From the NCBI GenBank assembly GCA_020975725.1, contig QXJR01000007.1, forward strand, positions 434,001-498,000: 64,000 nt of DNA, read 5' to 3'. How positions within the stretch are numbered: the first letter of the stretch is position 1; each line of letters begins with the position of its first letter. Source of the stretch: Picocystis sp. L7 (taxonomy: Eukaryota > Chlorophyta > Picocystophyceae > Picocystales > Picocystaceae). Below are positions 39,248 through 49,695 of this stretch, one piece after another. Below the pieces are notes generated by a model. That model searched no databases. It was given only the letters and a program-made list of their open reading frames with translations, and was not told the DNA's origin. Made by a program: the position numbers and the translations under genes.

Positions 39248-39917
39248 CTAGTTTTGCTCCTTTTTGGACCTATCTCTCTTGCTTTTTTTCTTGGTACCTT
39301 GATGGAGATCTCCAACCTTTCGTACTGCCACCTTCGTACCTTGAGCACCGTCCCCTTGAGTTGCCTCCTTCGACTTCCTCCTCTTCTTCTTGGACGGAAG
39401 TTGGCCCGTCGGCCGGTCTTTCGTCGTTTCCTTCTCTGCACCTTTGTCCGGCAGCACTTCCGCCAGCAAACGACTTGCGGCCTCCACGTCCACGGATGCA
39501 GGCCGCCCAGATGAGCTTCGTAGCTTGGCCTCGGCCTCGTCTACTTTCTTCAGATATAGCTCCAGACGGCGCAGCTCCTCGGTGACGGGGTGATCCTCCG
39601 GCGTCACACCTTGCGTCTTCAAGAACATGTAGAAAAGTGCATTGATGGCGTGCGCGAGGGTCAATTGCATTCGCGCTTTCTCAAGCGGGGTACTCCTTTC
39701 CTGAGCACGCTGCTTTTCCGTGAGGAAGGCCTCGAGTTGTTTTTGTACTTCTACCAAGGATCCCTGAAACGTTCCGAGTGCAACCGTCAGCTCGACTGCT
39801 CGACCGTATTGCGGCGGATTCGAACCTGTGCGATCCGCTCGGCAGACGCACCTCGAACTTCTTCAGCTTTTTCATGACCTCGTCAGGGACGAAACCTTCG
39901 GCGTGCATCGTGGCCAT
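39248..39917 (-). CDS. C1D/Rrp47 (Lrp1) nuclear exosome cofactor
   Basis: Inferred minus-strand join of 39852..39917 and 39248..39790, 202 aa. C1D/Rrp47 partners with Rrp6 of the nuclear exosome in rRNA, snRNA and snoRNA 3' processing. Exon 1 gives MATMHAEGFVPDEVMKKLKK-FE; a 61-bp intron (gtgcgt..cgag, phase 0) joins it to LTVALGTFQGSLVEVQKQLE. The Sas10/C1D core follows: STPLEKARMQLTLAHAINAL, then FYMFLKTQGVTPEDHPVTEE, LRRLELYLKKV and the AASRLL segment. A Lys/Arg-rich tail (KKKRRKSK, KKKSKRDRSKK) fits RNA binding. ARL8 and C1D are convergent, with 76 bp between stops. Confidence 0.88.
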
Positions 39918-40126
39918 TTCGCAAGTAAACCGCTGCCTTCGTCCAGCCTACAAGGTGAGGGGTAGGAACCTGGACAGCGAACCGACTGCGGGTTGCCTCC
40001 CGGGACGGCAAGAATGACACCACGAATTTGCAAGGGCCTGACGGATCCATGGGGTGATTATGATACCTTTCTGTTGCGAACAGCAGATTCCATATTCCTG
40101 CCTCGAGTGTCGATGAGTCTGGCTAG

Positions 40127-40357
40127 GATGTCGCAAGGAGTAAATATGCGGTGTTGGGTGGAAACAGCGCATGTGAAGGACGCATCGGAAACTCCGACTT
40201 TTTCAAGCAGTCTTCAGAGGAAGCAGAAGGTGCGCACGATTCGAAGAAGAGACCATTTCCAGTGCTCGCGTTCGTCACTGGAAGTGAAGGAAGATGGTGC
40301 ATCATTCCAATGACGCTCAGTCCAATCATGGTAAATTTTCGACCACCGCGCATCTGA
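40127..40357 (+). other. Possible terminal exon of an unidentified gene
   Basis: A 76-codon block running from DVARSKYAVLGGNSAC to LSPIMVNFRPPRI and a stop, preceded by a reasonable acceptor (tggctag). The segment FPVLAFVTGSEGRWCIIPMT has protein-like composition. No matching upstream exon could be joined with confidence, though frames at 39993-40126 are open. Could be chance. Confidence 0.25.
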
Positions 40358-42844
40358 ATTCTTCAAGGTGATTTTATGTTGGTATCAATGCAATCTTGGC
40401 ATGGCAACATGATCAATGGTCAATGGTAGCACATCACGACAAACAATGGAATCTTTGTGCTCGAAAGAAGGATTGCGAACTCGTGCATGTACACTCATTG
40501 CAATGAATAAAATTATGCATTGGAGAACTATTACGAAAGCAAATGTCTAGTGATACCTTCAACTTTAAATTCTTGTAAGAAGGGCATGTACCTTGTAATC
40601 ACATAATACGAGCTATCTCAATCTTCAGAAGACAAACATGATGGATACTATTGTGTCACCGTATCAAATAGTCGTATCCATTATTTCCCTTAAAGTCCAC
40701 CATAAACATATAGAGTCAGTAGGAGATGTAGACGACTTTATCATCGACACCTTTCTATTTCCTACCTTTCACTACATTCAACCGCTGATAGATTTGAACG
40801 CGTGAAATGCAATGGCAACGTTTCGATGAGTATGTAGCACAACACCCTTGGACTAAATGGGTTGACATGACGTAAGGACCGTCGAGGAACAAACGGATCA
40901 AAGGCCGGATGGATGTGAGAGGAGAAAAGGCCGAGCTTGCCCACTGAATAGATACACGCACGTACTCAGGATCAATCACTATGATCGCTTTGTACTCGCC
41001 TTCTTGCAAGAACACAAACATTTCCTTTGATTGCGCTTTCGTTGGGGACATTGCCCACTACGACAACTTCGATGCGAGTGTCCTTGCTTCCCACGTGGTG
41101 CCACATAGCATGGTAGTATTGCTCACTACCTTAGATATCGAGAATGTCAATAATCTTCGAATCCAATGCAACCATGTACCGACAACATTATTTTCTTTCT
41201 AGTGTCCATACAATTCTTTCCGAGCCAAATTGCTACATTGTCGAAATGGTTGGAAAACGAAAGCAACAACTCCTTAAGCACACAAGCATCCTTTACACTA
41301 TTCGTTGCACCATATGAAACAAGTACAAAGAACACGTTTGATGCCATGATTCGTACTATTTGTCTTCGAATGATTCGAGGATGGGCGAACTATTGACGCC
41401 TTTGAATCGTTATACCTTACACACAATCAAGCGAAGCTTGCGGAACAAGTTGAACTTTCTTATAGTATGACATGTGAGTCTCCTAAAGGTCCAAGACGTT
41501 CGCCCCATTCATAAGACCACTTGTTCGTATAGACGAATGGCTTATGTCAATATCTCCTCGACATTTTGTGTTAAAGTGTTCGATAGTGGACGAAGAGGAT
41601 GAAGCATAAGACTCTTTATTGTGCTCCACCGACATAATCATTTGGGCTTTTCGTAGACAAAGCATAGTGATAGATGCGTTGCGAAGGAAGGCCAAGGAAA
41701 CGAACGTTCCATGATAATGCACGTGCATACATATTTACATATCTAGAATTATAGCAATCGGTACCTATACCCATATTTAGTTGGAGTTTGTGTATGTTTA
41801 TGCCTATATAATGTTGATCTTTAGATATCTTATGTTGACTAAACATGAATTGAAAACGATACTATAATCCCCTCTCCGGGATTCTTGACTAAATCATCTT
41901 CTATGGATGTTGTCTCTAAGATGAACTCTTCAAATAGCAATCCTCCGAATATCAAACTCCGGTTGCTAGCACTCTGCAAGGAACCAGAATCCCAAGTTGT
42001 GCCTTTTAGCAAAAATGCCGGGATCGGCGCAATACTCACTTGATTTGTGCATTGCTTATTAAAAGGCTAGATAAATAATCTCTAGTCCAACGACACTTCT
42101 TTGTGGTCACACACTTCAAAGCAAGATACCCCACAATCACGTGGTTTATTATATTTTTGGGCTGCATCCGCACTAGATTTTAATGCGATAAGTTGAGAGG
42201 AGAGTGTTGAAGCATCAGTTCATGGTCAAGTTTTCGAAAAGTTGTATGCTTTTGGAGAATAAGTAGCTCAATTGTGACATCAAAGACGCCTTAGTCAAAT
42301 ACTCTCATACACTCTAAATTCATTGAATTTTGTTTTGCAAAGCAAAACAAGCGCTTCATTGCATGCCTTGATAACAGAATCACGACTCTGCTTGATTTGT
42401 AGCAATACAACAAACATCTCTTGCATGGGAGGGAAATGTCTGTCGATCAAAAGATGCCAATATTCAGCATGGGCAGGGTCCTATGTGCAAAACAAGCTTT
42501 GCGAATTGCTTGAGGGAGGCATATTTACAGTACTCGGGCCAAGAAGTCATTTCACATTTATCTGGCTCCCTGATACAAAACAACTTGCTCGCAAGAACTC
42601 GTGAAATAGTACGAGCAACATTAGCCTGATCTTCCATCATTCTAGGTGGATAAAGCAAGGCGGAATGTAAAGCCATTGCTCAGCAACATGCTGCTATGCT
42701 TTTGCATGGGAAAACAGGATGCAAGGCAACATTCAGATGCCCAAATCTAAATTACCATACAACAAAACGCCTGAGCCACACATATCCAACACAAGAAGAG
42801 TCACCTATCCTCCCCAGACTAAAGGCATTTTCAAGGCTGCTTCA
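40358..42844. other. 2.5-kb AT-rich gene-free tract
   Basis: The most AT-rich part of the window. Only fragments of open frame are seen (for example 40755-41051 on the minus strand, 41166-41396 on the plus strand), with no recognisable domain. It may be decayed repeat sequence, but no family can be named. Confidence 0.5.
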
Positions 42845-44899
42845 TCAGTTCCATCTCTTTGCATTTTTCTTGGTGTTTTTTGCAACTTGATTTTTGGCTG
42901 CAAAGGCTTTCGCTTTTGCTTTCTTCGCAGCCTTCTTGTCTACCTTAGGAACTTTACTCTTAGCTTTCGTCTGTTTCTTCTGAATCTCCTCCTGTATAGC
43001 CTGCCTTTCCATATCCTTCTCTGCAGCGTCTTTATTCTTCACAAGGTAATAGTCATAGTCTCCCTCGTAATCTTGAAGCTGCTTCTCATTTACCTCAATG
43101 ACTCTATTGGCTATTTGCTTCAGAAAGTAGCGGTCATGGCTGACCACAACTACACTACCCTCAAAGCTACCCACAGCTTCTTCCAAGGCTTCCTTCGAAG
43201 GAATGTCCAGATGATTGGTGGGTTCGTCCAAAATAAGAACTGTGGCAGGAGTAAGCATAAACTTTGCAAGTGCCAATCGTGCTTTCTCACCGCCAGAAAG
43301 CCATTCAACCTTCTTGTGCATAGAATCCCCTTTGAAATTGAACCTGCCAAGCAAAGCCTTTATTTCTGACATTTTTGCATCGGGAGCAGCCCTTTCCAAT
43401 GTCTCAAGGACTGTTCTGTGTGGTTCAAGATATTCTGCTTGATTTTGCACGAAGTAGTTCACTAAAATATTGTGCTCTCCTAGTTCAACCCTTCCCTCTA
43501 CCGGCTTTTCCTGTCCAAGCACAAGACGCAAGAGCGTACTCTTACCAGCGCCATTCGGACCAATGATGGCCACCTTGTCCCCCCTCTCCACTAGAAGTCC
43601 CGCATCTTCGAATAAAAGATTACCGTTGTACCCATGGGTAAGATTGGAAATTTCTAGCACTTTCTGTCCAGGTCTTTCTATCTTGGGAAAGTGGAAAGAC
43701 TTTCGCTTCTCAGCCCAGGGCTTTTCAATGTAGTTCTCAGGAGACACGATCTTGTCGATTTCTTTCTGCGCAGCAGTGGCCCTACCTGACTGACCACCTC
43801 CTGATAGCCTACTCACCATCTCTCTGAGACGATCCAGCTCCTTTTGCTGGCGTTCATAAGCAACTTCCTGACGTGACATGTTCTCCTGCTTCTGTCTCAC
43901 ATAGTCCGAGTAGTTTCCCATATATGTGGACGTCACCCCTCTCTCTGTTTCCACTATCTTAGAGCACAGCTGGTCCAAGAACTCTCGGTCGTGAGACACT
44001 ATCACCATAGGCACATCTTGCTGCTTCAAGAACTGCTCCAGCCACTCTACGGCATCCAAGTCTAAGTGGTTCGTGGGCTCGTCCAGGAGCAGTAGATCCG
44101 GTTTTTGCAGAAGAATTTTTCCCAATGATATGCGCATTTGCCACCCACCTGAGAACGTTGACACCAACCTGTTGTTGTCTTCAGTGGTGAAGCCCAGTTG
44201 GGGCATCATTTGGTCGATGTCCTTGTCGACAGCATACATGTCCACGGTCTCTGCCTTGCTCTGCAACTCTTCGAGCCTATCCAGCAGCTTTCCCATCTTT
44301 TCCATGTCTTCTGTCGCGTTCTCAAGCTCCTTTTGCACGTTCTCCATCTCCTCAGCAACATTCAGCTGCACTTCGAAGACGGATGCGAATTCTTCCCGCA
44401 CGGTACGGTTGGGTTGCACCTCGAACTCCTGGGTGAGGTACGCAACTTTCATGGATTTGCTTTGCTTCAATATTTCTCCTGCGTCGGGTTCCACTTCTCC
44501 GGTGATGATTTTGAGTTGCGTGGTCTTTCCGGCTCCGTTGAATCCCACCAGTCCGACACGTTCTCCCCTTTGGACGTCCCAGGAGACGTTTCGGAGGAGT
44601 GGTTGCCCTTTGAACGCGAGTGCGACGTTTTCGAGCCTCACTCCACTCCCTACCGTACGATACGACACGTGGGTGTTCCCGTTTCCTCCGGCGGATGTCT
44701 CTTTCTTTCCGTTCCGTTGCTCTTGGCTTCGCTTGCGGCCGGTGCCGCCGGGGGCTTCTCCATGGTTCCTCGTGGCGTCTTCCACCGTGGACGCTGCCGC
44801 GGTGGTCCCACATCTCTTTCCCCTTCCTTTCCTGTCCGACGAGGACGTCCTCCACGCGTGTCCCGTTCGTCTGGTCGTTGCTGAACGCACCATCGCCAT
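42845..44899 (-). CDS. ABC-F family translation ATPase, plant plastid (ABCF5-like) type
   Basis: 684 aa from the chosen ATG. Two ABC cassettes without membrane segments. The first has Walker A GFNGAGKTT, signature FSGGWQMR and Walker B LLLLDEPTNHLD; the second has GPNGAGKST, LSGGEKAR and VLILDEPTNHLD. Both have the H-loop SHDR, and a charged linker (RQKQENMSRQEVAYERQQKE) lies between cassettes. ABC-F proteins act on the ribosome. The length, the basic Ser/Thr-rich N-terminus (MAMVRSATTRRTG) and the linker suggest the plant plastid type. The C-terminus is a Lys/Ala-rich tail (KKAAKKAKAKAFAAKNQ). The reading frame stays open another 690 bp upstream into the direct repeat of mobile element A; that extension is rejected. 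The ATG lies 264 bp from the element. Confidence 0.88.
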   Translation of the reverse strand: MAMVRSATTRRTGHAWRTSSSDRKGRGKRCGTTAAASTVEDATRNHGEAPGGTGRKRSQEQRNGKKETSAGGNGNTHVSYRTVGSGVRLENVALAFKGQPLLRNVSWDVQRGERVGLVGFNGAGKTTQLKIITGEVEPDAGEILKQSKSMKVAYLTQEFEVQPNRTVREEFASVFEVQLNVAEEMENVQKELENATEDMEKMGKLLDRLEELQSKAETVDMYAVDKDIDQMMPQLGFTTEDNNRLVSTFSGGWQMRISLGKILLQKPDLLLLDEPTNHLDLDAVEWLEQFLKQQDVPMVIVSHDREFLDQLCSKIVETERGVTSTYMGNYSDYVRQKQENMSRQEVAYERQQKELDRLREMVSRLSGGGQSGRATAAQKEIDKIVSPENYIEKPWAEKRKSFHFPKIERPGQKVLEISNLTHGYNGNLLFEDAGLLVERGDKVAIIGPNGAGKSTLLRLVLGQEKPVEGRVELGEHNILVNYFVQNQAEYLEPHRTVLETLERAAPDAKMSEIKALLGRFNFKGDSMHKKVEWLSGGEKARLALAKFMLTPATVLILDEPTNHLDIPSKEALEEAVGSFEGSVVVVSHDRYFLKQIANRVIEVNEKQLQDYEGDYDYYLVKNKDAAEKDMERQAIQEEIQKKQTKAKSKVPKVDKKAAKKAKAKAFAAKNQVAKNTKKNAKRWN

Positions 44900-45162
44900 G
44901 CCGATGGATGGGGTGGGTGCTCCCTTCGATTGGTTTGTGGATCCCCCGATAAGACGTGGATGGAGCACCTTCACCCATGCTGTCCCATCACGACCTGGAG
45001 GAGCTCGACCGTTCCGCCGTTCCCCGCAGAGGAAGGAGGCGTGGGTGCATCCGACCGAGTCCCGGCACCGACGGACCTCCAAAGGGGAAGGAATCCTTTC
45101 CACCCGGGGAGAAAGGGGGGATGAATCGGGGTTTCCTCGACGGGCCCCGATCCGAACCCCAC

Positions 45163-45947
45163 CAGTACTCCGCCACACCCCCCCTGGAGGTGTTTCTCCG
45201 TGGTCTGCTCGTGGGGCGGAAGATTCTCGCGGACGTGTGGGCATGGGAATGGAAGCTGAAACTCCGGAGAAGGGCCCTGCGTTGCCCGATTGGAGCTCCG
45301 TGCCTCGATACTGCCCGTAGACCCCCTTTGAAAACAGGTCCATTGGAAGGGATGGTCTGAAAACACGATTTTTTTTTACAAGTCGCTCCCGGTCCCCATG
45401 AAGGGTCTCAAGAGGCCACCTTCCGTCGGCGATCCAGGAGGCGCAAGACAACTCCTTGCCCTCTCCTTTCACGTCCCTATCCTTCCCTTTCTCTTCGGCC
45501 TGGAGACGGAGCCTTGGATCCCAAGCGGCGAAGATGGCCTGTTTCGAGGGGTCACCAACAGCCGGATGGGAATGGGTGCCACAGGACACCCACCCAACTT
45601 CGACCTACGAAAATCGATGACAGTGTAGAACACATAGCGGTCGATCTGCACCCGGAGTTTCGAATCCATCCCATCCCCCGCTGGGCAATGGCGAACGAAG
45701 GCGTCCGCCCAGCCGTGGCTGTGCAAAAGGGTCCCCATTGGGGCCAACCAATGGTAGGGACCAGTTCCCCCTCGTTGTGTGCCACTGAGGCCGATACAGC
45801 CCCAGTGAATCCCATGAACAGAAAGAGAATTTTACAAGGAATCCGTTGGTGTGCAATGCAAGTCCTGAAACGATCGGAATGAGGGTCAAACGGGGAGGAG
45901 AAGTCAGGGGTTCGGGCAGGAACCCTGAAAGAAGTGGCGGACTACTG
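45163..45947. repeat. Element A direct repeat R1
   Basis: 785 bp, apparently identical to R2 at 47629-48413 (offset 2,466). Its tips are inverted repeats: CAGTACTCCGCCAC on the left, and CAGTAGTCCGCCAC read from the right, one mismatch in 14. A subterminal inverted repeat (CAGGGGTTC / GAACCCTG) lies at 45905-45927. It has a T9 run near 45369 and no convincing gene. Confidence 0.92.
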
Positions 45948-46177
45948 GGTCAGCCCTGTTTCAAAATCGTGCCATGGACAGTGTATGCACCTACGGAGAG
46001 CCACACGAAGTCCATCACTTTCACTGTTGGAGACAAGACTCCTGTAAAAAATTGGAAGGAAAGGGAACCATGGTGAATGTAGGAGGAACGATGGAAAAAA
46101 ACAGCGATTTTGGCCTGGATTTTCAAATTTTCAGGTGGGTTGGGCTACTGTCCTTCAAGCCCACGTGTACTCCACTT

Positions 46178-47284
46178 TCAATAGTGAATCATTTCTCCTT
46201 TCCTCTTCCGTACTTGATCCATCCTCCGGGGCATGCTATCCATCAGTCGCCTTGGGATAGTTCCTCTTCCAAGCTCAGCCCATGCTTGGTACATGCACCT
46301 TCTCAACTCCCCAAGGGTGGTGGGCTGAGCATGCAAAACCTTCATGTCAAGCAAGGCCCAAAGATTCTCAATGGGACTGAGGTCTGGGCTCATAGAGGGC
46401 CAGTCAAACATCACATCCACACCCATGTCTTGTGTCCATTCTCTCAAGGTGGTGAGGGTGGCCTTGGCTGTGTGTGCCCCGTCACCGTCTTGTTGAAAGG
46501 TCCATGACCCCCCCTTGAACAACCTATTGCCTTCAGCCAATAAGCGAGGGAGGACATCATAGGAGTACTCCGTTGAAGACACCCCCTTGCATGCTTGCTT
46601 CCCACGCTTGGTTTCATAAGCATTCTCCAAGTCCGTGGTCCCGGTGACCTCCACAAGTTCGGTACACCCATGCTTGGTTAACCCAGCGTACACCTTGATG
46701 CAAGGTGGGTTCTTTTGGGCAAACAACTTGGGAGTAACGCCACTTGGTGCCATGGTTCTCCTCCCCTTGGAGTGAGGAATGCGTGACAAGCGCAAAGTGT
46801 GTGCATCCGTGAACATGACCTGTCCAAAGTCAAAGTTCATATGCTCTTGGGCAAACTGAACTCGCGCGATTTTGTGCTTGAGGTTGAGCTTGCGCTCCAC
46901 CTTTTGCACCTTGAACCCCACTCCCAAATCTCGAAAGACACGTTGAAGGGTCCTCAGGGGAATGACTTTCTTGTACTTGCTGTGCCATGCACGTTGGACC
47001 TCTTCCGTGTACGTGAGCTGCCCCTTCTCGGCCCGTTGTGTAAGAAAACGCACAAGCCATTTTTCATAGCCATGTGCGTACTCCAAGCTTCGATGGTTGC
47101 CATGACCATGGGCCTTGGAAGGCACCTCGCGGAGGAACGACTCCACCTCTGCCACGGAACGTTTCATAACCAACGCCGTAGTGGTGATGTCACCACCACA
47201 TGTTTGAAAGGCATACCGAACCACTTGTTGGGTCACCTTGGAGATTTCCCTCGCTTGCTTGTCCATCGTTCCCCTCGTTTGCAT
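46178..47284 (-). CDS. Tc1/mariner/IS630-type DDE transposase, element A
   Basis: 368 aa. An N-terminal helix-turn-helix region (residues about 8-125) includes ITTTALVMKRSVAEVESFL and the LRTLQRVFRDLG motif typical of the second HTH. The DDE core has Asp160 in VMFTDAH, Asp266 in FQQDGDGAH, and Glu306 in SPDLSPIENLW. That is 39 residues between the second Asp and Glu (DD39E), longer than DD34E of Tc1 and with Glu instead of the Asp of plant DD39D elements. The frame is uninterrupted and looks functional. It aligns clearly with the element B transposase over the whole length. A second ATG six codons in (MDKQ) is possible. Confidence 0.92.
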   Translation of the reverse strand: MQTRGTMDKQAREISKVTQQVVRYAFQTCGGDITTTALVMKRSVAEVESFLREVPSKAHGHGNHRSLEYAHGYEKWLVRFLTQRAEKGQLTYTEEVQRAWHSKYKKVIPLRTLQRVFRDLGVGFKVQKVERKLNLKHKIARVQFAQEHMNFDFGQVMFTDAHTLRLSRIPHSKGRRTMAPSGVTPKLFAQKNPPCIKVYAGLTKHGCTELVEVTGTTDLENAYETKRGKQACKGVSSTEYSYDVLPRLLAEGNRLFKGGSWTFQQDGDGAHTAKATLTTLREWTQDMGVDVMFDWPSMSPDLSPIENLWALLDMKVLHAQPTTLGELRRCMYQAWAELGRGTIPRRLMDSMPRRMDQVRKRKGEMIHY

Positions 47285-47628
47285 GGGGAGCGTGCTTGCC
47301 TTGTGGAGGGCTGATGGCTCTCCTCACGAGCCCGTCTCCTAGGGCATGTGGTAAAGCCGAGTTAACCCTGTACCATTTGTTTACACAAGGGGCGAATCTC
47401 CCCTTGACCCCAGGTCTCTCTATGGGTCACGGGCTGTACCACCAGCCGGTTTGCCCATCGAAATGCATGGACCACCGGAGCTTCCAAGGTACAATTTTGC
47501 GTACAAGTACCCCTATGTATGCACATCTTCCGCACCGAATTTCACAGCCTCGGTCGTTCTCGTTGGGGCGTAATGGAGGGTCCCTTTCACCCGTGTGTCG
47601 ATTGGGGTCCCTTCAAGGGGGGAGGACC

Positions 47629-48413
47629 CAGTACTCCGCCACACCCCCCCTGGAGGTGTTTCTCCGTGGTCTGCTCGTGGGGCGGAAGATTCTCGCGGAC
47701 GTGTGGGCATGGGAATGGAAGCTGAAACTCCGGAGAAGGGCCCTGCGTTGCCCGATTGGAGCTCCGTGCCTCGATACTGCCCGTAGACCCCCTTTGAAAA
47801 CAGGTCCATTGGAAGGGATGGTCTGAAAACACGATTTTTTTTTACAAGTCGCTCCCGGTCCCCATGAAGGGTCTCAAGAGGCCACCTTCCGTCGGCGATC
47901 CAGGAGGCGCAAGACAACTCCTTGCCCTCTCCTTTCACGTCCCTATCCTTCCCTTTCTCTTCGGCCTGGAGACGGAGCCTTGGATCCCAAGCGGCGAAGA
48001 TGGCCTGTTTCGAGGGGTCACCAACAGCCGGATGGGAATGGGTGCCACAGGACACCCACCCAACTTCGACCTACGAAAATCGATGACAGTGTAGAACACA
48101 TAGCGGTCGATCTGCACCCGGAGTTTCGAATCCATCCCATCCCCCGCTGGGCAATGGCGAACGAAGGCGTCCGCCCAGCCGTGGCTGTGCAAAAGGGTCC
48201 CCATTGGGGCCAACCAATGGTAGGGACCAGTTCCCCCTCGTTGTGTGCCACTGAGGCCGATACAGCCCCAGTGAATCCCATGAACAGAAAGAGAATTTTA
48301 CAAGGAATCCGTTGGTGTGCAATGCAAGTCCTGAAACGATCGGAATGAGGGTCAAACGGGGAGGAGAAGTCAGGGGTTCGGGCAGGAACCCTGAAAGAAG
48401 TGGCGGACTACTG
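47629..48413. repeat. Element A direct repeat R2
   Basis: Second 785-bp copy, same orientation and, as far as I can read, same sequence as R1. The inner boundary reads GACC before CAGTA; the mirrored boundary after R1 is TACTG followed by GGTC, so the four bases extend the inverted tips inward. The outer boundary is followed by CAC. Confidence 0.92.
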
Positions 48414-48416
48414 CAC

Positions 48417-49695
48417 CCCTGCGGACCGAGTGGGGACGGGGCAGGGGGCCACCGAGCACGAACGGGGACGAAGGAAAGGGAGATTCCCCTGTGTTCCGAT
48501 GAAATTAGAAGGGACGAGGTTGGATCGATCCGGGTGGAAACGGGGTCCTTGGACCGGACAGGTACGAACACACGTGACGGCAAAAAACCACATCCAAAAC
48601 CCATCGAAAGGCGAACCAACGAAGCACCCACGGGAACGGACGGGGAACGTGCACGTCTCGCACGGGGATCGCACGAGCTCACAAACGCCGATGCCTGCGA
48701 GCCACTGCGATTTGGACGATCGAAGGAGACGGACGTGCGTCCATGGACCGCCGACCTCGGCACGCGCTACGTGCCTGTCCTCGCCTCGACTCGACGGCAG
48801 CGCTCCTTCCCTTTCTCGGTCCCTGTCCGACCGGTCGGCGCGCGACTCGTCGACCTCCCCGTCCTTCGACGACCCTGGATATATGCGCAGGTTGGATTCC
48901 TCCCCGCATGGTTCGCCTCCCAAGCGTCCGCGGCGATCCTCTCCTACCGCTGCAACGCGAGCCTCACGATCCTGATGCGCTCGGTTCCTTGGGAACACCC
49001 ATGCGTTCCTTTGCAACCCCCCTCCTTTCCGGTTCCCCGGTTTCAAATCGAAGGGATCCGATCGACTCGACACCAAACGGTGGGATCGAAAGGGATCGAT
49101 CGTCTCCGGGATCTGCCCCAACGGGGGACCGATCCCGGTTCCGTCGGTTTCGATCGAGGGGTGGAACGGGACTAAGTTCGGGTTCATTGGAACGCCATCC
49201 CCGAGAGAAGGAGTGCGCCGCCGAACTCCCTTGGACGCACGCTTGCGTGCGACAGCCAGACCGCGCCATGTCCCAGGCGATGGGAAGAAGCGTCGGACTC
49301 GAAGAAACGCTGCGTGTGGTGCGTATGCGGATCCTTCGGCGAAAGAAAGGAGGAAACGAGGGCGAAGTGGGAAGATGTGCGAGTGGCCGGTGCGGGAACC
49401 ACGAGTAGGACGGACGGCCACGCGCGGAACGAACGCACCGATTGGACGGAAGCTTCGACGGCGATGGGCCGAACACGAAGGAAACGATCGAACGTGAGAC
49501 GTGCCAGACGTCTGACGCGATTGGTTCCGACGCACGCTCGATCCCGCAAACGCCACAACGATCGCCGTCGAACGAAAACCACGCCTGCACGGTTGGTGGT
49601 GTCGTGGACCTGCCATCTCGAAACGATGATTTGGCGATTCGGTTCGGGAACGCTGCATCGACGTAATCGTCGGAAAACGGATCGAACACATCTAG
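48417..49695. other. CpG-rich 5' region of the MORN gene
   Basis: About 1.3 kb that must contain the promoter and the missing first exon(s) of the MORN gene. Several long frames are open on both strands because of GC content. A candidate start is MSQAMGRSVGLEETLR at 49268 with a gtggtg donor after it, which would join in phase 0 to the acceptor at 49694-49695, but other choices are possible. Confidence 0.4.

Larger units (their letters stand above)
45160..48416 (-). mobile_element. Element A: mariner-type transposon with 785-bp terminal direct repeats
   Basis: Structure from left to right: CAC (45160-45162), repeat R1 (45163-45947), inner segment (45948-47628) with one minus-strand transposase gene, repeat R2 (47629-48413), CAC (48414-48416). 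R1 and R2 appear identical. The outermost bases are CAGTACTCCGCCAC and, at the other end, its near inverted complement GTGGCGGACTACTG. The 3-bp CAC on both sides may be a target-site duplication. There is no reverse transcriptase, no TG..CA LTR ends and no primer-binding site. It sits in the divergent intergenic region between the ABC-F gene and the MORN gene. Identity of the repeats and an open transposase suggest a recent insertion. Confidence 0.85.

Noticed and set aside
39791-39851. tRNA-like GGTTCGAATCC box on the minus strand
   Set aside because: The T-stem does not pair, no acceptor or anticodon stem can be built, and the sequence lies in the 61-bp C1D intron.
42845-45589. ABC-F reading frame open for 914 codons, reaching into element A repeat R1
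   Set aside because: The extra upstream part is Arg/Pro/Gly-rich, crosses a mobile-element boundary and its repeat part recurs identically at 47.6-48.1 kb in another context. The ATG at 44899 gives a family-typical length.
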